From the NCBI GenBank assembly GCA_037576195.1, contig CM075103.1, positions 5,084,001 through 5,148,000 of the forward strand: DNA of 64,000 nt. Direction: 5' to 3'. A model generated the notes under the pieces. The model saw nothing but the letters and a program-made list of their open reading frames with translations, had not been told where the DNA came from and did no database searches. Position numbers and translations under genes: made by a program. This DNA comes from Phytoseiulus persimilis (Eukaryota; Arthropoda; Arachnida; Mesostigmata; Phytoseiidae). Shown here one piece after another: positions 47,996-59,000 of this stretch; the stretch's first letter is position 1, and the number at the start of each line of letters is the position of its first letter.

Positions 47996-48391
47996 TCATA
48001 CATTTATAATGTATACAGTGAGTATATACAAATATTCAGCTCGATAATGATTCAGCCAAGGGCTGCCTTTGAGTCGTTGATGGCATAGCCCGCCAAAATA
48101 AATTGAAGCTACCCCATTTTCGGCTCCAACTGCGGTGTAGCATCGGAGTTTATTCATGAATATTGCCTGGAAGTTTGCGTGATTTTTCAAAATCGCCCCC
48201 TCATCGCAATCGATCAATTTGAGGCGATTGGTGTAACACATGACGAAAAAATGCCCAAAATCCCAGGCTGGATCCAGGACACGGGAACTAGGTACTTTCG
48301 GCATGTTGTCAAAACCATCGGTCAAGCCCACAACTTGACATGATCGACAGCTCTCTTTCATCGTTGGCAACACGAGATGGGGGGCCAGCAT
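47996..48391 (-). CDS. Unrecognised ORF, 131 codons
   Basis: A - strand frame from ATG 48391 to a stop at 47996. Its composition is protein-like: aromatic- and cysteine-containing segments (CRSCQVVGLTDGFDNMP; AWDFGHFFVMCYTNRLKLI; NFQAIFMNKLRCYTAVGAEN). The frame is open a little further upstream to about 48460, so it may be a last exon rather than a whole gene. It lies on the same strand as, and upstream of, the single-span membrane exons at 46.2-46.6 kb. It could belong to a larger gene with them, but its own stop codon would then have to be spliced out. No domain recognised. Confidence 0.3.
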   Translation of the reverse strand: MLAPHLVLPTMKESCRSCQVVGLTDGFDNMPKVPSSRVLDPAWDFGHFFVMCYTNRLKLIDCDEGAILKNHANFQAIFMNKLRCYTAVGAENGVASIYFGGLCHQRLKGSPWLNHYRAEYLYILTVYIINV

Positions 48392-48840
48392 GGTGAAGTA
48401 CAGGACGCTTGGATCCGCATCACTTCCAAATACTTCCGCTAAATGGGCCGCACACCGCGAACTGGTGCACCATCAATACCTCGCGGAAGCCTGAAGAATG
48501 AGCTCGATGTCGCCCATGTCATTCGTTTCACAAACAGCCGATGCGTCGATGGCAGTCAGAGGGGCAGAGTTCACTGCTGTAAAAGTGGGTGGACAGCGGA
48601 TAATGGGAGAATGTTTTCAGGAGTGGAAATTTTTGAAGAGAGAGTAACCTCATGATAAGTGAGGTTTTCAGGCGAAATTCTCCGCCGTTCACAGGGCTCT
48701 ACGTAAGCCTCAATGTCTGAGTATGAAGGTGTGACAGCGGTTCATGCTACGCTGACGATCGCCCGTCTAAGATTTGGTGTCATCTGGGAGAATTCGAATA
48801 TCGCGCGTGACGACGGGTTGGAAGGTAGAGCCGAGAAAAA

Positions 48841-49066
48841 TCATTCCGATTCCCAGAGCGCGTAACACAAGGCATGGGCTGTTGGAGGAATGTGCATGAA
48901 TAGTACGGAATACTCTGGGAAAAAGGTAAATTCGTCGTTTCGTTCCACAGTGTAGATGCGGGACGGAGTCTCAGGCTCATCTCGGGGTGGAGAACACTGC
49001 GGCATAGGTCTCGGCGGCCAAACCTCGTAGAATTCCGATGGCGACCGGAGGGGGATTGATGAATAC
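48841..49066 (-). CDS. Unrecognised C-terminal exon
   Basis: After the acceptor GAATAATTTAG a frame of 75 codons reads through proline-rich sequence (RSPSEFYEVWPPRPMP) into RIYTVERNDEFTFFPEYSVL and FMHIPPTAHALCYALWESE, then a TGA. The other two frames contain stops or are basic and featureless. Composition and splice acceptor support coding. No homologue or upstream exon was recognised. Confidence 0.28.
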
Positions 49067-49701
49067 CTAAATTATTCCATGCCGACCGGGTTTACTCGAA
49101 GTTAACGGCTTCGACAGCTGTAAGAAGTTCCTCGTCCGAGCGAAACCGGGTTGTGATTTCCCGTATGACGAACTAGATACTCTGCTTGTGGAACCGGATA
49201 CTCAGCACGAACTGGAGTGTTTCGACTCTTTCTCTCTAGGACGCATCGGAGTCCAAGTGTCGCGGAGCGGTCGTGAGTAGGTCTCGTTCATTCGCTCCTT
49301 ATATTTTGCTTCTCTCATCTTCGAAGAGGCTTCCAACGCTGGAAACAAGCGCCAATCGTCAACTGTTGGACGCAAAGTTCCTGAGCAGATGGATTGGCCA
49401 AGGATCGAATTCCATGAAGTATGCGGTAAGTTTTCGATATCTTCTATGTGTAAACCATGTGAGCAACGAATGATCCTCAGACACCGGCAGCCCATTGACG
49501 TCCAAAATCGATTGAGCATGTGCGAATCACGATTCAAGTGCTTGGCGCGAACTCAGGCGATCCATAGACTCGACACTGTGGAAAGTTATCCGTAGCATAC
49601 TGTGTTGTCGAGGAATGGGAATCTGCTGGAAGACCCGCGTTTTCCCTCCCCACTGGATGAGCATGGTCCGTATTCGAAGTACAAGGATGATCAATTTTCA
49701 G
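49067..49701. other. No feature seen; may hold the 5' end of the Neuralized gene
   Basis: The first exon of the Neuralized-type gene (+) must lie here or further left. No start exon could be chosen among several short frames. Confidence 0.3.
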
Positions 49702-52185
49702 GTTCGAATATCCGTTTATCAGAAGATCGCTCGCAAGCAGTGAAAATAAGTAGTTACTTTGACGGACTCTGCTTCACGAGCCGTCCCCTTCTGCCTCGGG
49801 AGGGGTTGATTCTCAGTATCAGTGGCAAGGGTGAGTATGAGCTGTTCGGGTTTTTTTTTCACATTTTCGGAAGTTCAGATGAGGGCTCCTGCCATGATAG
49901 GATCAAGAACTCGGATGTGCAATCGACCCTCATTGTTACAGGGTGGACGCGAGGTATTCGATTAGGAGTCACCGATACGGACCCCCGCTTGTTAGAGCAA
50001 GATCTCCCGGATTTCCTGCGTCCGGGACTATACAAAGACATTTGGGGTGGAGCCCTAGTCAGTAGGGCGAATGTGACGGACCCGGATGGGATCCACGATT
50101 TTTCGGCGAGTTGTTTTTCTTTACGTGTCTGAACTCACTCAGATATCAACCTAATTATCTCCTTTCTCAACGCCATGCCGGTTCTTCTGAGTTTCAGACT
50201 CCGATTCTCCATGGCCATTTCGGGAAACATCGAGGATGATCTTTACTAAATTGTCGGTTTTAAATTGCTCTCCCATAACTCAATCACGCACTTCGTCCTC
50301 AGGTTCACTTCGAGTCCGCGCATGGCAAATTGATGGTTGGGTTTGACGATTCCGTTCCGGTAGAGCTTGTGACAGGTCAGTGATCAATGAACGAAATGAG
50401 CCTTTTTCGTTTATTGGAAGGATTCGAGTGAATGTCTGAATGGAGCGGCGAGTTTCTATTGGCAAGAGCCTGGTTGTCTGTAGCCAAAACTTCTGTCATC
50501 GATTCCTTTCGCAAATGGACCCCATCTCATTGGATTCAAAAGTTCTCTCGGTTTGCCGCAGCAAACATCTGAAACTTCGCTTCAAGTTTCGCCTTCCGAA
50601 CGTGATCTCCCCTGTGATGGCTGAATAGTGCAAATACCAGATGATTTGCTCACATAGCTTTCGCTGGAGACGCGGAATCGGGTTTCACTCGAACACCAAA
50701 CCCGAGTTTCGGTCCGATCATTCGAGCTCAAGTTCAAACTGAGCTCGATAGCCACGAAGTTTCCGGCGACAAGTGTCCAGACCATTATCCAGGGGTCAAA
50801 AAAGCGGATTCCAGATCGAATCACGCGCTCCGTCACATGAGGTTCGCATAAGATGGAGCCGGGAAATCCCGTCAACGAGTATGCTATGGGATGGACAGGC
50901 ACTGCAGCGGTGGGACCGAAGATTGAAATGGAGAAAAGCTTCGACTGTTCTCCATAGGGGTTTGTCAGTGGCTACTATGGCGTGCCGACGGATAAGCCGC
51001 GCAACAGCCTCGAACACAAGAGGGGGGGTGTGGGACGCGGCTCGGTACCGTAGATGAACGTTTCGCATCGTGGTTTCGCCAGCCATTACTCGACGCTCTC
51101 CACCCTAAAATACCAAGTCGTGGATTACGACCCAAGAAACTTCTCATACTTTACCGAACTTCAAGGAGAATCGTGAGGGAGAGCACAATCCCGTCGAATT
51201 GTTTCCGAAGGCTGACCTGCTTTCAGGCGTCAGAACGAACAAACCTGTTTACCTTGTATTCGATCTCGCCTTGCACAACGTGAAGATCGGCTTTGAAGCG
51301 TACGTTCCCCTTGATTCTCTGACAGCGGTGACGGTTCCCGAACCTGTTGCCCCACTCACGAGTCGAACCCACAGTAAGTGGTTCCGGACGAAACGAATGA
51401 CATCTCTCGTTCTGAAACTCCTTTTTATTCAGAACTCATGAGGGGAAGATGGACAACGTCGACGGGGAATTCTCAAATCTCTGAAATTCATTCCAGAGAA
51501 CTCCTGGTTGTCGCCAGCCTACTTCACGTATGCCGGAGAGACGCCTCTCACAGTGCGTCCCTATTTCGTCATGGATCGTGATCCCACGCCCTCGGTGGGG
51601 AACTTCGCTTTCGTGGACACAGCGTTAAAGCCAGGAAGCACTCTGATTGTTGAGCTCATCGAGATGAAGAAGACCGGCCCCGTCTGCATCGTCTTGACCA
51701 CGGGAAGTGCCGAAGACGTGTTTTCGTGGGGCTGTCTCCACCAGCTGTGTGACCACACCTACTCCCTCATGATGAACTCTGGAGATGCGGAAGCCGGGGA
51801 CGAATTGGCCGTGAGAATCTCGCAGAAGGGTGCAGTTAGCGTTTCGCTGAATAACCGTCGTTGGAAGAAACGAATGCACGTGGATGCGAACCTCGAGTAC
51901 CGCGTGGCCTTCTGCATGAGCAATATATCTGTCTTGTCAATGGTTGGAGTGACGCACAAGGCTGAGCGGACTGATAGGAGCGCTGCTGTGCGGAGTTCTC
52001 CCGGAGAACTCGTTCTTTCCGAGTGCGTTATATGCCTCGATAATGCGAGATCTGTAGCTGCCATTCCGTGCTTTCATGTCGTAATGTGCGGGAGCTGCGC
52101 GCATTCGCTGAGGAGGTCGAGGGCGCCCTTGTGTCCCTTGTGTCGCGCCAAAATCACAGAAGTGAGGAAGATTTACTTGTCATGA
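49702..52185 (+). CDS. neur: Neuralized-type RING E3 ubiquitin ligase
   Basis: Neuralized proteins ubiquitinate Notch ligands for endocytosis. Exons: 49702-49830 (SNIRLSEDRSQAVKISSYF; CFTSRPLLPREGLILSISG), 49942 to about 50072 (GWTRGIRLGVTDTDPRLLEQ), 50303 to about 50375 (VHFESAHGKLMVGFDDSVPV), about 51166-51373 (FPKADLLSGVRTNKPVYLVF) and 51497-52185. The first four build one Neuralized repeat (NHR). The last holds a second, more divergent NHR (FAFVDTALKPGSTLIVELIE; CLHQLCDHTYSLMM) and a C-terminal C3HC4 RING: ECVICLDNARSVA, CFHVVMCGSCAH, CPLCRAKITEVRKIYLS. The order NHR-NHR-RING and the K-IY-- tail are those of Neuralized/NEURL1. The start codon is upstream and unseen, and the 3' ends of exons 2 and 3 and the start of exon 4 are approximate. 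A divergent NEURL-like ligase is the alternative. Confidence 0.85.
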
Positions 52186-52649
52186 ATATATGAGTCATCT
52201 TGTTGCACCTGAGTTCGAGTCGAGTTGTACCATTGCATTCTACGCTGGCCTAGAGTCTCATGGCCAGCACTCACCTATACTTCCGTCGATTGAAAACTTT
52301 GAAATCTCACAGAAAAAAATTACGCCCGAGCGGTTCCAGTGAATGTCGGGAACTGGCATATTGTCGTCAGCTATACGGTTCCTCATGATCCCAGCATTCG
52401 AGACCGACTGAGAATGAATTAAATCGTCGGAGTCCATTTTCAACTCATCAAATAGTCAGCCAAGCGATCCTGTGGATCGAAGCAAGGTCGCGAACCGTCA
52501 CTGTTCTGCAGTGAGGAGCTCCCTTCCTGAGTCGCAAACTCATGTCCAACTTGAAGATAGTTCAGATAGAAGTTCCTGCCATCACCGAATCTTCGAATTC
52601 CCCTAGTCGATGATGCAACCCATTTCGAAGAGCCAGGTCAAGTGATTCA

Positions 52650-52655
52650 AATAAA
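52650..52655 (+). terminator. Polyadenylation signal (AATAAA) of the Neuralized gene
   Basis: AATAAA about 465 nt after the stop codon of the Neuralized-type gene, the first canonical signal downstream. Confidence 0.5.
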
Positions 52656-53628
52656 ACTCGAGTATTCTCCTGGCTTCTCTGCAGCGGACCTCTCCTCGAT
52701 TCCAAGCGCAAAGTCGTCAATGAGCTCGTCACTCCATGTCTGGCTACTGACAGGATGAAGGCATACCTACATGGAATTTTTGAATCCTGTCCCTTTTCTC
52801 ATCCTCAGAGCGGAGAGATTTTCTTCCGGATACGACAGTCAGCACTAATTCTGAACTTCCGAGCCGCCAACCTCGGAGCTCAAGGAGAACACCTTTCTCA
52901 TTTATCTCAAAGTCTCACGTTCGTACAAATCATAAGATTACAATGAAGCTTCAGGAAACCCACAGGTCATTTCATGGACTCTGGCCTTGAAAACAAAACA
53001 CCACGGCTCCATACCTACTCCGGGAACGTTTTTCGCCCTGCAGATGTCCTGGTTTCCCAAGTCCGGGTCCACTTGGCCGCGTTTTCTCCGACCACGATTT
53101 TGACTATACACGCTGCCGTTCTCGAAATGGCTGCAACCAACTCCTCAACAAACCACGGTTCAGATTCCTCTGGTGATTGATTCTGAGCCGAGGCATCAAT
53201 CCACTCTCAATTGAATACACGTATTCGAGATAATCAGTCAGTAGGTAATTTTCACCGGGCAAGTAAGCTGGATCCTGCCGATACTGTGACAGTCAAAAGA
53301 ATCGTGTGACGCCAAATTCGTCAGTCGGTCTCGAAATTCATGGCACAGTGGACGATGTTTAGCTGGGGCGGCGAAGGCTATGGTAGGGTGGAGTCGCATA
53401 TTGGAGTGAGTTCGACCTTGGCTGGTATGCGGGTGAGGACTAATATATGCAGCGAAAATCACGCGAGGAAAAATACTCTTAGGGCTCATATCAGGGGAAA
53501 ATCGGCGATTATCGCGAATCAATCCGAGTAGTCTCCGGGAACGCACTTCCTGTTCCGATCCATGCACCCAGGATCAGCTTTTTCGGTTCGGTCCCGTTTC
53601 CGAGAACTACTTTACCATGCTCCCAATC

Positions 53629-53682
53629 AGAGTACATCTGGAGGCAGAGCACATAGACATGCTCTGCTTCCAGATGTACTCT
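53629..53682. repeat. 23-bp near-perfect hairpin (possible small-RNA precursor)
   Basis: The left arm at 53629-53651 (core GAGTACATCTGGAGGCAGAG) and the right arm at 53660-53682 (core CTCTGCTTCCAGATGTACTC) pair over 23 positions with one G-T wobble and no bulge, around an 8-nt loop. Either strand could fold. No target-site duplication or transposon sequence is visible. The shape is shorter than a usual animal pre-miRNA but has a duplex of the right length. Confidence 0.75.
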
Positions 53683-54385
53683 TCAAAGATGATTTCAGTG
53701 AATCCCCTCTCTGATAGAAGAAGATGAACGGAAGTTTCGATCGTCGCCTCCCGCCTCTGATCTCTGTTTCTGAGGAGATCTGAGACCATTTCCCCATATG
53801 TCCGTATGATCCTAAGAGATGTATGACGTTAACCAAAACTTCTCATTGACGGGGACTACGGGAAAATCAGAGCTCATTGGAATCTCGGTGGAGGTCGATG
53901 GGAGCTTCACACTCCTCATACCCAGACGGTTGTTGCTTTGAGCGCATGCTGAAATGCACCCTTTAATCGGGAGTTTGAAGCGAATAAGACGCGTTGATCC
54001 TTCTCAGCAGAGATCATGATCATCAGCGTCGAGGGTCAAGTGGCCGACCCACGATAACAATCAGACAGGGAACAGGATTGCTGTTGGGGGACTTCAATCC
54101 GCACCGTTCCCGGTATCGATGAACTGACATCTCGTCGCCAATCCAGGGTGACAACAAGCTCCCGATCAGTTCCCTTTTTGTCTCTGAGGAAGACAGCAAA
54201 ACGCTCACGCAGAACGCAAGAGCAGACAGCTCGTGAGAATCTATGCGGCCCCGTTGAAGCAACCACAACAGAATAATTTCGGAATCAAACTCCACTCATT
54301 TCCCGGATTGTGGGAGACGGTCCGAAGCGATCGCGTTCGAGAAAATTCTCCGCATGGTCCCAACGATATCTCTCTAGGAGAGAAT

Positions 54386-54922
54386 ATGGCGTGGCAGGTG
54401 CCTTGGTTACCTCGACAGCTTCCGCGTGAGTTGATTCCCCGGTTCTCAACTCTACACAAAGAAATTCTCACAGAACACTAGAAGCTTTTTCAGGGGAGCT
54501 GTCCGGCTTCCGAAGCAATGATCGAGCAAAGAGATTATGCGAGGTCCCACGACACTGGAGGGCACTTGGCAATCGCAACATTTCTCATGAAGCTTCATTT
54601 GTTTGCAGCGGTTGTTGACATGCAATGGCTCGCGCCCGAAGAGACTACCTTGGATGAAACAGAACTCTCGAGTGAGGAGCGTCGCTATCAGACGTTCCTC
54701 GAGAAGATCGTTCATTCAAATCAAGAATTCATACCTATTGGTAAATCGTGCGAAGCGGAGTACGAGGATGATGATGAGGAAGAAGAGGAAGAGGAAGGCG
54801 AAGAAGATGATGATGAGAGTAACGAGGAAGAGGACGAAGGAGAACCCGACGCTGATACGAACGATGTTCTTATGGAGGAAGAAGCCCCTGATCCAAGTTT
54901 CAGTGTGAACACGTTGAGCTGA
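54386..54922 (+). CDS. Small acidic protein, unrecognised
   Basis: The secure part is the last exon. After TTCATTTGTTTGCAG (acceptor at 54608) the frame reads VVDMQWLAPEETTLDETELS and RRYQTFLEKIVHSNQEFIPI, then an acidic tract of about 45 residues almost entirely Glu and Asp, ending SFSVNTLS and TGA at 54922. AATAAA follows 132 nt later. A short first exon from ATG 54386 (MAWQVPWLPRQLP), ending at GTGAGT, joins in phase to give about 117 residues. Alternatively the exon begins at 54494 (after CTTTTTCAG) and runs through in the same frame. No family is recognised. Acidic tails of this type occur in histone chaperones and chromatin proteins, which is only an analogy. Confidence 0.45.
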
Positions 54923-56046
54923 GCTGTGTGATACGAAGGCCTCGCGCTGTTCTTTCGGCCTTTCAATGATTTTCTTCTATCTCCCGCCGATCGGAAACTG
55001 TACGTTGCGGAAAGAGTCCACTGACGCTGTCGCAGTCATATTCATTGCTTGTAAATAAAATCATCATAATAGAGTTCGTAGATCTCTTGAGTGCCGAAAT
55101 TAGTGACTCCCATGAAAATTGAACATGTGGGAGGTCCGAAACTCCGTAGAGCGATTTCCACCGAAGCATCAGGGAAAGGGGTAGTGCAGCTGAGGATTCA
55201 CGCTCGATGCCTTGAGTACTGCGAGGCTCGTTGCAAGCCAGGGGGCGACCGTGCACGCTCAGACTCCGGTCTGATCGAAACTTCGATCTGATCGCCCATC
55301 AGCCTGGAATCCCGCCGTAACTTTGAGGGAGCTCCAAGACTGCTGCAACGGATCAGACCACCGCGGTCCACGTCATGCCGTCGGGAATATGATAATTCCC
55401 TCTGTCGTGCGCCAGGGGATCAGAAACGGGAGAGATGTCCTACTGTATCATTTCAGATAATCCCGCATTTACGAGCCAGTGCAGGAGTCCCCTTGAAGGA
55501 TGTTGGGCACCCCGTCGCCCGCGGTGACACCAGCAACTCATCGTGGGAGCTGGAAAGCTTCCATTTTGTCTGCCTTCAGTTGTGTTCCAGAAGAGACTTC
55601 CGAAGAGGCGAACGACAATGTCGTGGAACGGGTCGGAGCTCTGCTGATCTCGTTTATGGGGCACAATCATCCATAGCAGCACGATTCCCTGAAGCAGGAC
55701 ATGGTTGTCCGGTTGTCAATATCGCTTTCCCAGAGGGGTTCCTACAATCAGGCCCAGCCGTGGCGTTGCAGTCAAGATGTTCGCAACAACGTTTTTCGTC
55801 GGGATCACATACATGCATTTCGAAATTGGCGCCGATAAACAAGCAGAATGCGTTCCGACTTTCTGATTGGCTACTGCCCTCGCTGCCCGCCTTGAAGCAG
55901 CCGCCTCCGCTGTAGCCGCCAGCCCTGCTCGTTCTCAGACAGCAAGCGCACCCAAGCGCTTGAGTGCTTTATGAAGATAGTGTGTGCTTGGTTTGCATCG
56001 GTTTTCGTGACATCGTCCGCCATCAACCGCAGGTTGACCAGCGAGC
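54923..56046. other. 3' UTR of the acidic protein, then ISWI upstream region
   Basis: Contains the AATAAA at 55054-55059. Two long frames face each other at 55440-55915; the - strand one is cysteine-rich in part. Neither is recognised. The ISWI promoter and 5' UTR should lie at the right end. Confidence 0.35.
55054..55059 (+). terminator. Polyadenylation signal (AATAAA) of the acidic protein gene
   Basis: AATAAA in GTAAATAAAATC, 132 nt after the stop codon at 54922. Confidence 0.6.
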
Positions 56047-59000
56047 ATGAGTGCGGAGGAAGAGCAAATGGACGTGGGGGAGCATCCCGAGGCAGCGAGT
56101 CCTGAAAACGTCTCTGAAAAGGTAATAGCGAAGCTCTAGCATCGCGTGATGCAAGGAGCCCGGTGGCGTTCCACGGTCGAGCTGTTAGTCCATCGTTGTG
56201 GCGCCCACCGGCTTCTGCACGATCCGATTCTCCCGACCTTCAGCAGAAGTGTCACGGATCGGTATTGATCTTATCGGAACTCCTACTACAGTCCATCTGA
56301 CGACTGTGGAGTGACCGGCAACTCCCGCTATGTCGCAATAGATCTCGAAGTCTCTGTCTAGGTCGGTGCGAATAGTGTCCATCCTCAGCGATTTCTCTTC
56401 AGCAGAGAGTTGTCTCTTAGCAGGGGTTTCAGACTTAGCGGACAGTTGTTCGTCGATCATATCGCCTGTCGTGAAGAGGCAGGCTGCTGAGAAGAGACGC
56501 TGGTGGGAGTGAACTCGAACAGTCCAGAGAACAGGCGATTGCCAGAGAATCGGACTCGAAGGAGGAGAGCTCCTGGACCGACTTTTTTTGAAACCGAAAA
56601 CCCAGCTCAATGTTTTCGTGGATATTGAGCCTTCGACAAGGGTCATTGTTGTTTCCATGTGCAGACATGCGCAAAACAGTGGAATTCGAACATTCAGGAA
56701 TGCGCAGCTGACTCTTAGTGAACCTTGCTCCGGAGTTCTGTAATCACGCTAGCCGCCATTGGATTCCATTCTTCTTGGGAACTTGCTCCGTTGCGGAATC
56801 AGTGAGAAGTGCTGGGGATCACACTTGAGAACATGGGCTAACTCCACCCGTGGCCTGACATTTTTGACAGTATAACAAACTGTCGGAACCACTTTAATTC
56901 CAGTCGATGGAACCAGCCGCGGAGGCCGAGGAAGAGGACGAAGAAGAGAGCAGCAGCAAAGACGCGCCCGACAACGAGAACGAGAATGACGAATCTTCGT
57001 CATCGAGAACGGGTCAGAAGAAGGATAACGCCGAATTCAACGTGCGAGTGGAGAAAGATCGCAGTAACAGGTTCGCATCGGACATTCATGACTTGCCTAG
57101 GGGACTTTGACGCCTCTGCTTGGTGCTGTGGTTAGACTGCAGAGGAATTCACTATTCTCACTGTTTTGATTGAACATTACGACTTCTTTCCAGATTCGAT
57201 TACCTTCTCCAACAAACGGAGATTTTCGCCCATTTCATGCAGAATTCCCAGGCTGGAAACAAGGGCGGAGGCGGTAAACCAAAGGGTCGTCCCCGTAAGG
57301 AAAAGGGCGACAAGAAGCAGGCCGTTACAGGAGAGTGAGTGGATTTGAGGGTTTTTATGAATACTTGATTGAATCCTCGTGGTTCGGCCGGCTGAGATCA
57401 TCGTACAGCTTGCATGTGTGCTGCCAGTGCTCCGATGCTAGAGGAGTAGAGGCCACCGACCTAAACATGGAAATTTTCTTCTAATTCTCAGTCATCGTCA
57501 CCGTATGACGGAACAAGAGGAGGATGAAGAGCTCATCGCCAACAGCAGCACCCAAGACGTGGCTTGCGTCAGGTTCGACGAAAGCCCGAAGTACATCACG
57601 GGCGGCGAAATGAGAGACTATCAGATCCGCGGTCTCAACTGGATGATTTCTCTCTACGAGAACGGTGGGTACTGATGACGATTTCGGATCTTGAACCGTC
57701 TTTTGCTTAATTCACACGCAAAATCCTGCCGCAGGCATCAATGGAATTCTCGCCGACGAGATGGGACTCGGGAAAACGCTACAGACGATATCTCTCCTCG
57801 GATACATGAAGCACTTCCGAAACATCAACGGACCTCACATGGTGCTCGTTCCAAAATCTACCTTGGCGAATTGGGAAGCCGAATTCGCGAGATGGTGCCC
57901 CTCCCTCCGAACAGTGATTCTCATCGGAGATCAAGAGGCCAGGAACACTCTGATCCGCGACGTGGTAATGCAAGAGAAATGGGACGTGCTGATTACTTCA
58001 TACGAGATGGTCATCCGGGAGAAAGGAGTCTTGAAGAAGTTCAATTGGCGCTACCTTGTCATCGACGAAGCCCACCGGATCAAGAACGAGAAGAGCAAGC
58101 TTTCCGAGATTGTGCGTGAATTCAAAACCACCAACCGCCTGCTGCTCACGGGCACACCCCTGCAGAACAACCTGCACGAGCTCTGGGCTTTGTTGAACTT
58201 CCTTCTGCCTGACGTGTTCAACTCTTCGGAAGACTTCGACTCCTGGTTCAGTACGAACTCCGTGTTTGGGGACCAGGATCTAGTGGAGAGATTGCACGCA
58301 GTGCTGCGCCCTTTCCTGTTGCGTCGTTTGAAAAGCGAAGTAGAGAAGAGACTGCCTCCCAAGAAGGAGGTCAAAATCTACGTTGGCCTCAGCAAAATGC
58401 AACGAGAATGGTACACGAAATGCCTTATGAAAGATATCGACGTGGTCAACGGTGCCGGAAAGGTTGACAAAATGCGGCTCTTGAACATCTTGATGCAGTT
58501 ACGAAAGTGCTGCAACCACCCTTACCTCTTCGATGGCGCCGAGCCCGGACCTCCGTACACGACCGATGAGCATTTGGTAAGTTCCTTCAATGCTAAAGCA
58601 GGCCTCGAGGAGCGAGACACAGAGTCAATCCCTTGTGAATCAAGTTCTGTTAGGAGAGCAAGAAGGCCGATCGGCAGGAGCAACGCCGTTAGACCGATAC
58701 TCCTCTCCAAAATCAAATTACTGTGTTGGCCGACTCTGCGGCATCTGGCGGTCTCGCGTGGAACTTTTTCGCAGACTGTGCGATACAGCACTGACAATTT
58801 GCCCACCTTTATTTAATCTGAGAATTCCGCTTTGGCCCGATATCAGTGTTGTCTAATGAAGTTTCTCGATTCCTACCAGGTCTACAACTGCGGGAAAATG
58901 GTCGTGCTGGACAAGTTGTTGCCGCGTCTCAAAGAGCAAGGCAGCAGAGTACTGATCTTCTCTCAAATGACCCGAATGCTCGACATACTTGAAGATTATT

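Larger units (their letters stand above)
52186..54385. other. 3' flank of the Neuralized gene and unassigned sequence
   Basis: It contains AATAAA at 52650-52655 and a strong hairpin at 53629-53682. Reading frames of up to about 110 codons on the - strand show no domains. The promoter of the small acidic protein gene probably lies at the right end. Confidence 0.35.

Noticed and set aside
56185..56658. 157-codon antisense frame in ISWI intron 1
   Set aside because: It lies fully inside an intron, has no recognised domain, and its composition is not clearly coding. Reported only as noise.
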